A stretch of DNA of 6,252 bases from Candidatus Nanohaloarchaea archaeon (GCA_018609855.1 JAHENU010000057.1:1-6252), one strand, 5' to 3'. Counted from the first letter of the stretch, positions 1-6,252 are shown. The notes: a model not told the origin generated them from the letters alone. Numbers and translations: made by a program.

Positions 1-1764
1 ACTACGACAGCTGGATCAGGCCATCCAACTTCCTGCCTGTCCTGCGCAGATATTATGGCGTATTTATTCTTTCATGAAATGACTTATGATTCATACGATC
101 CCTATAATCCAAATAATGATGAGTTTGTACTCAGTAAGGGCCATGCAGCCCCGATATACTACTCCTGTCTCTACCGGGCTGGTTGCATTGAAGAGGATTT
201 AGACACCTTACGACAACTTCGCAGTCATTTAGAGGGGCATCCGATGCCACTGTCTCTTCCATGGGTTAAAGTAGCCACTGGTTCACTAGGGCAGGGATTG
301 TCTATTGCTGCTGGTCTGGCATTAGCCATACAGAAACAAAATAAAGATGCGTCCGTTTATGTGATGCTAGGAGATAGTGAATTAGCGGAAGGATCAAACT
401 ATGAAGCATTGCAATTAGCTAGCCACTATCAATTATCAAACCTTATCGCAATTGTTGACGCCAATCGGCTCGGTCAACGAGGAGAGACAATGGTTGGCCA
501 TGACATTGATACATACGCAGAACGGTTCCACGCCTTTGACTGGCACACAGTAACAATTGATGGCCACAATCAGGAAGAAATACACGCAGCATTCCAGGAA
601 GCTCATACAACAGACGCACCGACAGCCATCATTGCCCGAACGTATAAAGGGAAAGGCGTCAGTTTTCTCGAAGACAAGGAGGGCTGGCATGGAAAGGCGT
701 TGGACCAATCGCACAGGGAGCGAGCTTATGAAGAACTGCCTGTAACTGAAATGCCGGATGTTACGGTACTGGAGCCAGAGCATGAAGAACAGAAGTACGT
801 GCCACAAGAACCTGGTTACAACACCTATACACAGGGAGAGGAAATAGAAACACGGAATGCCTATGGCAATGCACTTGCCCGCCTTGCAGAACATGATAGC
901 TATGTACTAGCCATTGACGGTGAAGTCAGCAATTCAACCCGAGCAGCATTTGTAAAAGACAAAACACCCAATCAATTCATTGAAGCGTTTATTGCAGAAC
1001 AGAATATGATTGGTATGGCACAAGGTCTCTCGGTCCGCGGCTTTAATGTGTTTGCTTCTACCTTTGCTGCTTTCATTTCTCGTGCACATGACCAGATTCG
1101 CATGGCATCACTCTCGACGGCCAATTTCACTATTGCCGGCTCACATGCAGGAGTCTCCATTGGCCAAGACGGCGCATCACAAATGGGGTTATCTGACATT
1201 GCCTTATTCAGAGCGTTGCGCGGCACTACTATCCTCTATCCCTCGGACGCAGTCTCCACAGAGAAACTTACCAATCACGCCTACACACGGGAAGGTATTC
1301 ACTATATTCGCACAACACGGCCTGAAATGCCTGTTTTATACGATCCTGATGAACAGTTTCCTATAGGAGGTTTTAAAGCAGTCCGTGCTTCTGAGGAAGA
1401 TCACATTGTCATTGCCGGTGCTGGAATTACAGTCCACGAAGCATTAGCGGCACAGGAAACCTTAGCAAAGCACGGTATTTCAGCAGCGGTAGCAGATATC
1501 TACTCGGTCAAGCCATTTCATGTCGATCCTTTTGTTGAATTCGTGAACACCCATGGCGGCAAGCTAGTGGTAGTTGAAGATCATTATCCTGAAGGCGGTT
1601 TCGGTGAAATGCTTACTACACAGTTACGCCACACTGACATCCAGATAGATACGTTAGCTGTGACTGACATTCCGCATTCAGGTTCACAGGAAGCAGTGTT
1701 GCAGGCATGCGAAATAGACCATAATGCCATTTCCAAAGTAGTACACTCTCTTATATCATCTTAG
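1..1764 (+). CDS. tkt: Transketolase, N-terminus cut by window edge
   Basis: Thiamine-diphosphate enzyme that moves two-carbon ketol units between pentose phosphates and glycolytic sugars in the cytoplasm. The frame is open from base 1, and bases 1-54 already encode the conserved AGSGHPTS block, so the ATG at 55 is internal. Comparison with the human enzyme suggests about 30 residues are missing; 587 are visible. Counting from base 1, I see cofactor and substrate histidines H8 (SGHP), H48 (SKGHAAP), H80 (GHPMP) and H230 (WHGKAL). The Mg/ThDP site is GDSELAEG (124-131) plus DANRLGQ (153-159), the catalytic Glu is E333 in AEQNM, and the phosphate-binding Arg lies in IRTTRPE (R440). All three domains are present: PP to about 245, Pyr about 265-440, C-terminal about 455-587. 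The layout matches single-chain, animal-like transketolases. The usual GDG reads GDS here. It ends in TAG, 14 bases before the LOG gene. Identification is very sure; dihydroxyacetone synthase is a less likely relative. Confidence 0.96.
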   Translation, partial: TTTAGSGHPTSCLSCADIMAYLFFHEMTYDSYDPYNPNNDEFVLSKGHAAPIYYSCLYRAGCIEEDLDTLRQLRSHLEGHPMPLSLPWVKVATGSLGQGLSIAAGLALAIQKQNKDASVYVMLGDSELAEGSNYEALQLASHYQLSNLIAIVDANRLGQRGETMVGHDIDTYAERFHAFDWHTVTIDGHNQEEIHAAFQEAHTTDAPTAIIARTYKGKGVSFLEDKEGWHGKALDQSHRERAYEELPVTEMPDVTVLEPEHEEQKYVPQEPGYNTYTQGEEIETRNAYGNALARLAEHDSYVLAIDGEVSNSTRAAFVKDKTPNQFIEAFIAEQNMIGMAQGLSVRGFNVFASTFAAFISRAHDQIRMASLSTANFTIAGSHAGVSIGQDGASQMGLSDIALFRALRGTTILYPSDAVSTEKLTNHAYTREGIHYIRTTRPEMPVLYDPDEQFPIGGFKAVRASEEDHIVIAGAGITVHEALAAQETLAKHGISAAVADIYSVKPFHVDPFVEFVNTHGGKLVVVEDHYPEGGFGEMLTTQLRHTDIQIDTLAVTDIPHSGSQEAVLQACEIDHNAISKVVHSLISS

Positions 1765-1778
1765 CATATTGATTCACC

Positions 1779-2456
1779 ATGTCAGCCGATACAGCGTCTT
1801 TCGATGTAGATGTAAACGAAGAGCATTTTCGTGTGGCCATCTTTGGCTCTGCTCGTATTGAGCAAAATGACGCTACATATAGGACGGTGTATGAGCTGGC
1901 TAAACACATTGGAGAAGCTGGTTATGATATCGTTACCGGAGGAGGTCCCGGTCTTATGGAAGCGGCCAATGCAGGACATGAAGCTGGGGACCCTTCTAAT
2001 AAGACTCGGTCTCTCGGACTTTTGATCAAATTGCCAAATGAACAGAGAGCCAACAGTCATTTGGACATTAAACAGGAATATAGCTATTTCACACAAAGGC
2101 TGCAAGGATTCATACAACTTTCCAATGCCGTTGTCGTTGCTCCCGGTGGCATTGGCACGTTTCTTGAGCTCGTATATACTTGGCAATTGGAACAAGTTGG
2201 TTTTGTCCGGGATATTCCAATCATTCTCCTTGGTGAGATGTGGGAGGAACTTGTACAATGGGTGCAGCGCTGGCAAGTAGCGAATGCCTATATCGACCCC
2301 GAAGATTTGAATTTTGTATTTTGTGTAAAGGATGAAGACGTAGCTATGCAGCTCATCACGCAAACAGATACGTTATGTAACATCCAATCACCAAATGTAT
2401 GTCAACAATTACGGAAACAACTGGTGACTGATGGAAGAGAAGATGAAAGTACATAG
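1779..2456 (+). CDS. LOG-family nucleoside 5'-monophosphate phosphoribohydrolase
   Basis: A 225-residue Rossmann-fold protein of the LOG (TIGR00730, formerly 'lysine decarboxylase-like') family. Characterised members cleave the N-glycosidic bond of nucleoside or cytokinin monophosphates, giving free base and ribose 5-phosphate. Visible motifs are FGSAR (22-26), the phosphate-binding GGGPGLME (54-61) and the signature PGGIGTFLE (122-130). R107 lies 23 residues before E130, the spacing expected of the family's catalytic Arg/Glu pair. About 17 residues precede the first beta strand (RVAIFGSAR), and the C-terminal tail after about 190 is not conserved. The ATG at 1779 has no visible Shine-Dalgarno sequence. 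It lies 14 bases after the transketolase stop, so translational coupling is likely. The substrate cannot be told from sequence. Because the gene sits among pentose phosphate genes, I infer a role in releasing ribose 5-phosphate from nucleotides rather than in cytokinin signalling. Family is sure, role uncertain. Confidence 0.88.
   Translation: MSADTASFDVDVNEEHFRVAIFGSARIEQNDATYRTVYELAKHIGEAGYDIVTGGGPGLMEAANAGHEAGDPSNKTRSLGLLIKLPNEQRANSHLDIKQEYSYFTQRLQGFIQLSNAVVVAPGGIGTFLELVYTWQLEQVGFVRDIPIILLGEMWEELVQWVQRWQVANAYIDPEDLNFVFCVKDEDVAMQLITQTDTLCNIQSPNVCQQLRKQLVTDGREDEST
2433..2442 (+). promoter_or_regulatory. Ribosome binding site favouring the 2443 start of pgl
   Basis: GGAAGAGAAG lies directly before the ATG at 2443, with its GGA seven bases away. 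It sits inside the end of the LOG gene. The competing ATG at 2431 has only GGTGA at 2423-2427, three bases away. That can also pair with the usual 16S tail, so the choice is not final. Confidence 0.45.
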
Positions 2457-3141
2457 GGGGAAGCGAGAAGAGATGGAGAAAGCAGCGGCCAACACAGTTG
2501 CACGTCTTATTAAATATGTGCATGCTGAAAAAGGAGTGGTCGTCTGTGGACTGGTTGGCGGCTCATCAGTGGAAGGGCTTTACGCACAACTCATTCCTTA
2601 TGACTTGCCGTGGAAGGACATACATTTTTTCTGGGCCGATGAAAGACTAGTGCCTATAGAGAGCGAAGAAAGCAATTATCAAGTGGCGTATAATGCATTC
2701 GTCCGCAAATTGATTGAGGAGGGCAAGATACCAGAACACAATATACATCCATTTAATTATGAGATAACACGACCGATAGCGGATCAAATAGCAACGTATA
2801 CAGAAAAGTTTAAGCACGTAGCTCATTCGATTGACATAGCAATTTTGAGTGGCGGCGAAGACGGCCATGTAGCCTCTTTGTTTCCAAATCATCCGTCTAT
2901 TCACAGCACTGAGCCATATTTTATTCAGGTAGAGAATGCACCAAAACCGCCAGCTGACCGTATATCGGCCTCTCCTCACTTATTAGCGTCTACGAATTAC
3001 ACTATCACAGTTATCTTTGGTGATGATAAACGGACAGCACTTGATAATGTATTAAATCCATATATGAGTGTGGAAAAGTGTCCTGTTCGACTGGTGTCAC
3101 AGTCAGACGAAGCTTATATATATACCAACATCACACATTAG
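2443..3141 (+). CDS. pgl: 6-phosphogluconolactonase
   Basis: Hydrolyses 6-phosphogluconolactone to 6-phosphogluconate, the second step of the oxidative pentose phosphate pathway. It belongs to the SOL/DevB family (NagB-like fold), not the beta-propeller YbhE type, and 232 residues is a normal length. Motifs counted from the 2443 start are GGSS (39-42, where GGSTP is usual), FFWADERLVP (around D66-E67-R68) and SGGEDGHVASLFP with the catalytic His at 142. The C-terminal part has the usual helix with DDKRTALDNVL. An in-frame ATG at 2431 would add MEEK. I prefer 2443 because the family normally starts at this beta strand and because a purine-rich GGAAGAGAAG lies just upstream. Either start overlaps the end of the LOG gene (14 or 26 bases) in another frame. 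It ends in TAG only three bases before zwf, with which it acts directly. Function is sure, start less so. Confidence 0.93.
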   Translation: MKVHRGKREEMEKAAANTVARLIKYVHAEKGVVVCGLVGGSSVEGLYAQLIPYDLPWKDIHFFWADERLVPIESEESNYQVAYNAFVRKLIEEGKIPEHNIHPFNYEITRPIADQIATYTEKFKHVAHSIDIAILSGGEDGHVASLFPNHPSIHSTEPYFIQVENAPKPPADRISASPHLLASTNYTITVIFGDDKRTALDNVLNPYMSVEKCPVRLVSQSDEAYIYTNITH

Positions 3142-3144
3142 CTT

Positions 3145-4605
3145 ATGAGTGTAGAAGTACCAAAAAACCACGTTCTCCTTGTATTCGGTGCAACAGGTGA
3201 TCTGGCACAGAAAAAACTATTGCCGGCCTTAGCTCGCCTTGTCAGAAAAGGAAAAATAGGAGAATCTCCGATTGTTTGCATAGGTCGCCGCAATATTAGT
3301 CGTGATGAATACATAGACATAATGGATGTACATGAAGGAACGTATGCTGGTGCTGAGCAACTGAAAGAACAATTACACTATTATTCTGTTGACATCAAAG
3401 AAGACGATCCAGAAGAATTTGCCCAATTTATTCAGGAACTGAGTCATGACCATAACTGTAATGACAACCTCGCTTTCTATTTTGCGTTACCGAATGTTTT
3501 ATTTAAACCAGCAGCTGATTTTCTGAATGCAGGCGGTCTGTTAAATGGCCCTGGTGACAAAAAAGTAGCGTTTGAAAAACCTTTTGGCCAGGATTTGGAA
3601 AGCGCACAGGAATTACATGAACAATTAACACAATTATTCAACGAAGAGCAAATCTACCGGGTTGATCACTATCTGGGTAAAGAATTGATAGAAAATGTGT
3701 TAGTGTTCCGTTTTGCAAACGCCATGTTTGAACACATCTGGTGTAACAGTTGCATAGATCATGTCCAAGTCACGTTGGCTGAGGAATTTGGAGCTGGTGG
3801 AAGGGCAGATTATTACGATACAGCTGGCCATGTGCGCGATGTCGTACAGAGCCATATTTTGCAGGCATTGGCTTTAACAGCTATGGAGCGGCCAGCTTCA
3901 TTAGACCCGGAAGATATCCGTGATGCCAAACACATCGTATTAAATCAGTTACAGCCTGTCACCTCGGAAAATGTCGTGCTGGGACAGTATGGTTCGGGAA
4001 AAGTGAAAGGAGAACAGGTTAATGGCTACCGACAGGAAGAGGATGTGCCTGCCGATTCTAATACCGAAACATTTGCTGCATTCAAAACCTATGTGGATAC
4101 AGACCGCTGGCAGAATGTCCCATTTTATGTTCGTACAGGAAAACGTCTTGATGGCAACTATGTGGAAATAAACGTGGTTCTGAATGACATCAGTTCTCAA
4201 TTATTTGAGGAACACCCACAATTAGCAAATCATGACGTCATTCGCATACGATTGAAACCAGATGAAGGCATTCATATCCAATTTCACACGAAACAACCTG
4301 AGACAAGAAAAAGATTAGAACTCACTTCTATGGATTTCTGCTATCCGTGTACCTTTGGCACAGATACACCAGAAGCGTATGAATCTGTATTCCATGAATT
4401 ATTGAAAGGTGATCACACCATTTTTGTCAGATGGGATGAAATACAGGCAAGCTGGCGCTTTACTGATACGTTATTACAGACAGCAGTGCAACATGACTAT
4501 ACATTTCCGAATTACACGGCTGGTAAGGGAGGACCAGAGGCAGCTATTAACCTTATTGAAAAAGATAAAAGGACCTGGCTCACCGTAGAAAATAAAAGAG
4601 AGTGA
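3145..4605 (+). CDS. zwf: Glucose-6-phosphate dehydrogenase
   Basis: Oxidises glucose 6-phosphate to 6-phosphogluconolactone with reduction of NAD(P)+, the entry step of the oxidative pentose phosphate pathway. The 486 residues match the usual bacterial length. The N-terminal Rossmann domain opens with GATGDLA (15-21), followed by EKPFG (144-148) and the substrate signature RVDHYLGKE with D174, H175 and K179. The large domain has YYDTAG and QSHILQ. H237 corresponds to the catalytic base that pairs with D174; numbering is offset by three from the Leuconostoc enzyme (D177/H240). The Asn usually before this His is Ser here, and the common RGGYYD reads RADYYD. Further conserved blocks are the TETFAAF region and VPFYVRTGKRL. 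The start is three bases after the pgl stop with no Shine-Dalgarno sequence, pointing to coupled translation. The stop TGA is followed at once by an in-frame TAA. Function is sure; NAD versus NADP preference cannot be read here. Confidence 0.97.
   Translation: MSVEVPKNHVLLVFGATGDLAQKKLLPALARLVRKGKIGESPIVCIGRRNISRDEYIDIMDVHEGTYAGAEQLKEQLHYYSVDIKEDDPEEFAQFIQELSHDHNCNDNLAFYFALPNVLFKPAADFLNAGGLLNGPGDKKVAFEKPFGQDLESAQELHEQLTQLFNEEQIYRVDHYLGKELIENVLVFRFANAMFEHIWCNSCIDHVQVTLAEEFGAGGRADYYDTAGHVRDVVQSHILQALALTAMERPASLDPEDIRDAKHIVLNQLQPVTSENVVLGQYGSGKVKGEQVNGYRQEEDVPADSNTETFAAFKTYVDTDRWQNVPFYVRTGKRLDGNYVEINVVLNDISSQLFEEHPQLANHDVIRIRLKPDEGIHIQFHTKQPETRKRLELTSMDFCYPCTFGTDTPEAYESVFHELLKGDHTIFVRWDEIQASWRFTDTLLQTAVQHDYTFPNYTAGKGGPEAAINLIEKDKRTWLTVENKRE
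4598..4602 (+). promoter_or_regulatory. Ribosome binding site of gnd
   Basis: GAGAG at the very end of zwf, seven bases before the gnd ATG at 4610. It is the clearest Shine-Dalgarno-like spot at a start codon in the window, although only partial compared with AGGAGG. Confidence 0.5.
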
Positions 4606-4609
4606 TAAT

Positions 4610-5515
4610 ATGAAAATCGGTTACATTGGCTTAGGCAAAATGGGACAAAACATGGTATATAATCTGTTAGACCATAATCATGAAGTAGTGGCTTATAATA
4701 GATCTCTAGAGCCAGTCAAAGAAGTGGAACAGGCTGGCGCTGAAGGAGCATATTCATATGAAGAACTTGTCAACACATTGCGCAATCTGGAAAGAAAAAT
4801 TATCTGGATCATGGTACCAGCAGGTGACCCAGTGGATGCTGTATTAGAAGATATTACTCCATTGCTGAATGAAGGCGATATTGTTATTGACGGCGGCAAT
4901 TCACGATTTACTAGCTCAATGGAACGACACACACAGCTAAAGGAAAAAGGCATTCACTTCATCGATGTTGGTGTGTCTGGCGGTCCTTCTGGAGCTCGAC
5001 ACGGTGCTTGTATGATGGCAGGTGGAGAGAAAGAGATATATGATGTTCTTGCACCGCTGCTTGCAGATCTCTGTGTCGAAAATGGCTATGGATACGTGGG
5101 AGAAGGAGGAGCCGGCCATTTCGTGAAAATGGTCCACAATGGCATTGAATACGGTATGATGCAGGCCATTGCCGAAGGATTCGATGTCATTCGGCAATCA
5201 GACTTTTCTTCTGATCTTGAAGAAGTGGCAAAGGTGTACAACAACGGCAGCGTGATTGAATCACGACTCATTCGCTGGTTGAAAGACGGCTACAAGGAAT
5301 TTGGCCCAGACCTTGAATCAGTCTCAGGCGCTGCCGAAGAATCAGGTGAAGGCCGTTGGACAGTGGAATGGGCAAAAGACAAAGGAATGTCTGTCGATGT
5401 GATTGAAGATGCATTAGATGCGCGATTACGGAGTCAGGAGCAGCCAAACTACCAGGGAAAAATTATCACTTTATTGAGACATCAATTCGGTGGCCACAGT
5501 CTAAACGGCCAGTAA
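4610..5515 (+). CDS. gnd: 6-phosphogluconate dehydrogenase, short (GndA/YqeC-like) form
   Basis: Oxidatively decarboxylates 6-phosphogluconate to ribulose 5-phosphate. At 301 residues it is the short form, not the roughly 470-residue E. coli type. It has the dinucleotide motif GLGKMG (7-12), the substrate motif SGGPSG (123-128) and the catalytic block KMVHNGIEYG with K173, N177 and E180, matching the Lys, Asn and Glu of the sheep enzyme. It also has GEGRWTV and a C-terminal RHQFGGH. After the second beta strand the sequence is YNRS (29-32). An Asn-Arg-Ser/Thr here usually favours NADP+, whereas an acidic residue favours NAD+, so NADP+ use is suggested but not proven. The gene starts four bases after zwf, with GAGAG about seven bases ahead of the ATG. 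It ends the operon and is followed by a T-rich stretch. Related beta-hydroxyacid dehydrogenases are excluded by the GEGRWTV and FGGH blocks. Confidence 0.95.
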   Translation: MKIGYIGLGKMGQNMVYNLLDHNHEVVAYNRSLEPVKEVEQAGAEGAYSYEELVNTLRNLERKIIWIMVPAGDPVDAVLEDITPLLNEGDIVIDGGNSRFTSSMERHTQLKEKGIHFIDVGVSGGPSGARHGACMMAGGEKEIYDVLAPLLADLCVENGYGYVGEGGAGHFVKMVHNGIEYGMMQAIAEGFDVIRQSDFSSDLEEVAKVYNNGSVIESRLIRWLKDGYKEFGPDLESVSGAAEESGEGRWTVEWAKDKGMSVDVIEDALDARLRSQEQPNYQGKIITLLRHQFGGHSLNGQ

Positions 5516-5536
5516 TCACTACCCTTTTTTCTTTTT
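5491..5536 (+). terminator. Possible weak terminator after gnd
   Basis: TTTTTTCTTTTT at 5525-5536 follows the gnd stop by nine bases. Upstream, TGGCC (5491-5495) can pair with GGCCA (5507-5511) across an 11-base loop. An alternative pairing of GGTGG (5489-5493) with CTACC (5519-5523, one G-T pair) would place the stem one base from the T stretch but has a long loop. Neither is a strong hairpin. Position at the end of a convergent operon supports the call; structure only weakly does. Confidence 0.35.
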
Positions 5537-5602
5537 ATACAGAAACACATCTGTCATTGTGGAACATGCATTTAGGACACACAACGGCGGTCCTTACCAC
5601 AA
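5516..5602. other. Convergent intergenic region between gnd and the oxidoreductase
   Basis: 87 bases between two facing stop codons. It holds the T-rich stretch and two short inverted repeats: ACAGA/TCTGT (5539-5543 and 5550-5554, six-base loop) and AGGAC/GTCCT (5574-5578 and 5590-5594, 11-base loop). Neither repeat is followed by a T run on either strand, so no terminator for the minus-strand gene is apparent. I see no convincing small gene here. Confidence 0.5.
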
Positions 5603-6252
5603 CTACAGCATATAATAGACATCAGAGGTATGTGTTGGATAGGCCCATGGCAACGCTTTCAACTGGTCTGCAGTAATGCCGTGCTCTATCGCCAAGGCAA
5701 AGAGGTTGATAATATCTTCGGCATGCTGTCCCATTACATGCGCCCCAAGGACAGTGTGAGTGTTCTTATCCACCAGCACTTTATAGCAGGCAAATTGTTC
5801 ATTAATTCTTCGGTAGGTATACCAGCCTGAAGCATCTCCCTGCTTCACTGCATAATCAAGTCCCTGTTCTTTAGCATCTGATTCCTTTATACCAACAGAA
5901 GCTACCGGAGGGATTGTGAACACTACTGAAGGTACAATGCCATTATACACTGTCTTTTCATTACCATGTAACAAATTATGGGCCACCACTTGTCCATCAT
6001 CGCTAGCGGTCGGTGTTAGTGGAGGCAATCCTTCCTGAGCACAGTCTCCTGCAGCATATACATGCGAATTGCTGACACTCTGTAAATATTCGTTGACTTT
6101 TACGCCTTTTTCAGCTTGCACATTTCCATTATTTAATGCCAAATTATCAATTTCAGGCACTCTTCCAGCCCCATGCACAACTAAATCAGCTTCAAATTCT
6201 CGATCTCCGCTTTTCACCACGAACTTATCTCCTCTTTTTTCAATGGCTTCTA
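5603..6252 (-). CDS. FAD/NAD(P)-dependent disulfide-reductase-like oxidoreductase, C-terminal half
   Basis: The C-terminal 215 residues of a class I pyridine nucleotide-disulfide oxidoreductase (glutathione reductase / mercuric reductase / dihydrolipoamide dehydrogenase superfamily). The frame stays open to the window edge, so the GTG codon at 6220-6218 is internal and the N-terminal FAD domain with any redox-active CxxxxC is off the window. Visible parts are the end of the NAD(P) domain (VVHGAGRVPEIDNL), the FAD-contacting AAGDCA near 6041-6058, and the dimerisation domain starting at VPSVVFTIPPVASVG. The protein ends AYPTHTSDVYYML. Glutathione and lipoamide reductases carry a catalytic His in an HPT motif here; this protein has Tyr (YPT), so it may not be a classic thiol-disulfide reductase. 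It is transcribed towards gnd, with 87 bases between the stops. Fold is sure; the substrate cannot be named from this half. Confidence 0.85.
   Translation of the reverse strand, partial: EAIEKRGDKFVVKSGDREFEADLVVHGAGRVPEIDNLALNNGNVQAEKGVKVNEYLQSVSNSHVYAAGDCAQEGLPPLTPTASDDGQVVAHNLLHGNEKTVYNGIVPSVVFTIPPVASVGIKESDAKEQGLDYAVKQGDASGWYTYRRINEQFACYKVLVDKNTHTVLGAHVMGQHAEDIINLFALAIEHGITADQLKALPWAYPTHTSDVYYML

Larger units (their letters stand above)
1..5515 (+). other. Oxidative pentose phosphate operon (tkt-LOG-pgl-zwf-gnd)
   Basis: Five same-strand genes with junctions of 14, -14 (overlap), 3 and 4 bases leave no room for internal promoters or terminators between genes, so a single transcript is likely. 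The promoter lies upstream of the window. Together the genes cover glucose 6-phosphate to ribulose 5-phosphate plus the transketolase step. Transaldolase and the ribose-5-phosphate isomerase and epimerase are not in view and could lie upstream. Confidence 0.8.

Noticed and set aside
55..57. ATG at 55 as the true transketolase start
   Set aside because: The frame is open through base 1 and the preceding 18 codons encode the conserved AGSGHPTS block with a cofactor-site His, so the real start is upstream of the window.
436..894. Minus-strand 152-codon open frame inside transketolase
   Set aside because: It is opposite a strongly conserved coding region, its translation is rich in Cys and Phe without a domain pattern, and nothing indicates an independent start signal. 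It is an antisense shadow.
1782..2363. Minus-strand 193-codon open frame opposite the LOG gene
   Set aside because: The plus strand here encodes an intact LOG protein with all motifs. The reverse translation resembles no family I know.
5574..5594. AGGAC/GTCCT inverted repeat as a terminator or protein-binding site
   Set aside because: Only five base pairs with an 11-base loop and no following T run on either strand; such repeats are frequent by chance.
5550..5615. Cysteine-rich reading on the minus strand (CCSCGKDRRC, then a second Cys cluster in another frame), like a broken zinc ribbon
   Set aside because: The two parts lie in different frames with stops between, the first part overlaps the oxidoreductase end, and the total is too short to separate from chance.
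5630..5830. Plus-strand 66-codon open frame within the oxidoreductase gene
   Set aside because: It lies wholly opposite the conserved oxidoreductase C-terminus and has no ribosome site or recognisable domain.
1..6252. CRISPR array, insertion sequence, phage or defence genes
   Set aside because: No direct repeats with regular spacing, no transposase or terminal inverted repeats, and all sequence is accounted for by metabolic genes and one short intergenic region.

Overview
The window carries an almost gap-free run of five plus-strand genes for the oxidative pentose phosphate pathway. A sixth gene, a flavin disulfide-reductase-like oxidoreductase, lies on the minus strand and faces the run. 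Both outermost genes are cut by the window edges: the transketolase lacks its N-terminus and the oxidoreductase lacks its N-terminal half.

Layout: 1-1764 transketolase (partial); 1779-2456 LOG-family nucleotide phosphoribohydrolase; 2443-3141 6-phosphogluconolactonase, overlapping the LOG gene; 3145-4605 glucose-6-phosphate dehydrogenase; 4610-5515 short-form 6-phosphogluconate dehydrogenase. Next comes an 87-base convergent intergenic region with a T-rich stretch that may end the run. Last is 5603-6252 (minus), the C-terminal 215 residues of a glutathione-reductase-like FAD/NAD(P) oxidoreductase. No stretch longer than 300 bases lacks a gene. I see no tRNA, rRNA, CRISPR array, insertion sequence or long repeat.

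How the genes fit together: G6PD, lactonase and 6PGDH convert glucose 6-phosphate to ribulose 5-phosphate with two reductions of NAD(P)+. Transketolase links the resulting pentose phosphates back to glycolytic sugars. The LOG enzyme family releases ribose 5-phosphate from nucleoside monophosphates, so it could be a salvage entrance to the same pool. The convergent oxidoreductase is a plausible NAD(P)H consumer, but this rests on position only.

Organism: a bacterium using the standard code. TGG encodes Trp, glycine is never read from TGA in five long genes, and base composition is moderate (about mid-40s % GC by eye). Stop codons are mostly TAG (four of six). Two of the five plus-strand genes start without a visible Shine-Dalgarno sequence. 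The transketolase is of the single-chain type similar to animal enzymes. These traits, with the form of the LOG protein, remind me of candidate-phyla (Patescibacteria/CPR) genomes, but a Bacillota-like host is also possible. I hold the placement at low confidence.

Overall this is core carbon metabolism. The most noteworthy points are the LOG gene embedded in the pathway operon and a few substitutions in otherwise conserved active-site motifs. I found no convincing new system.
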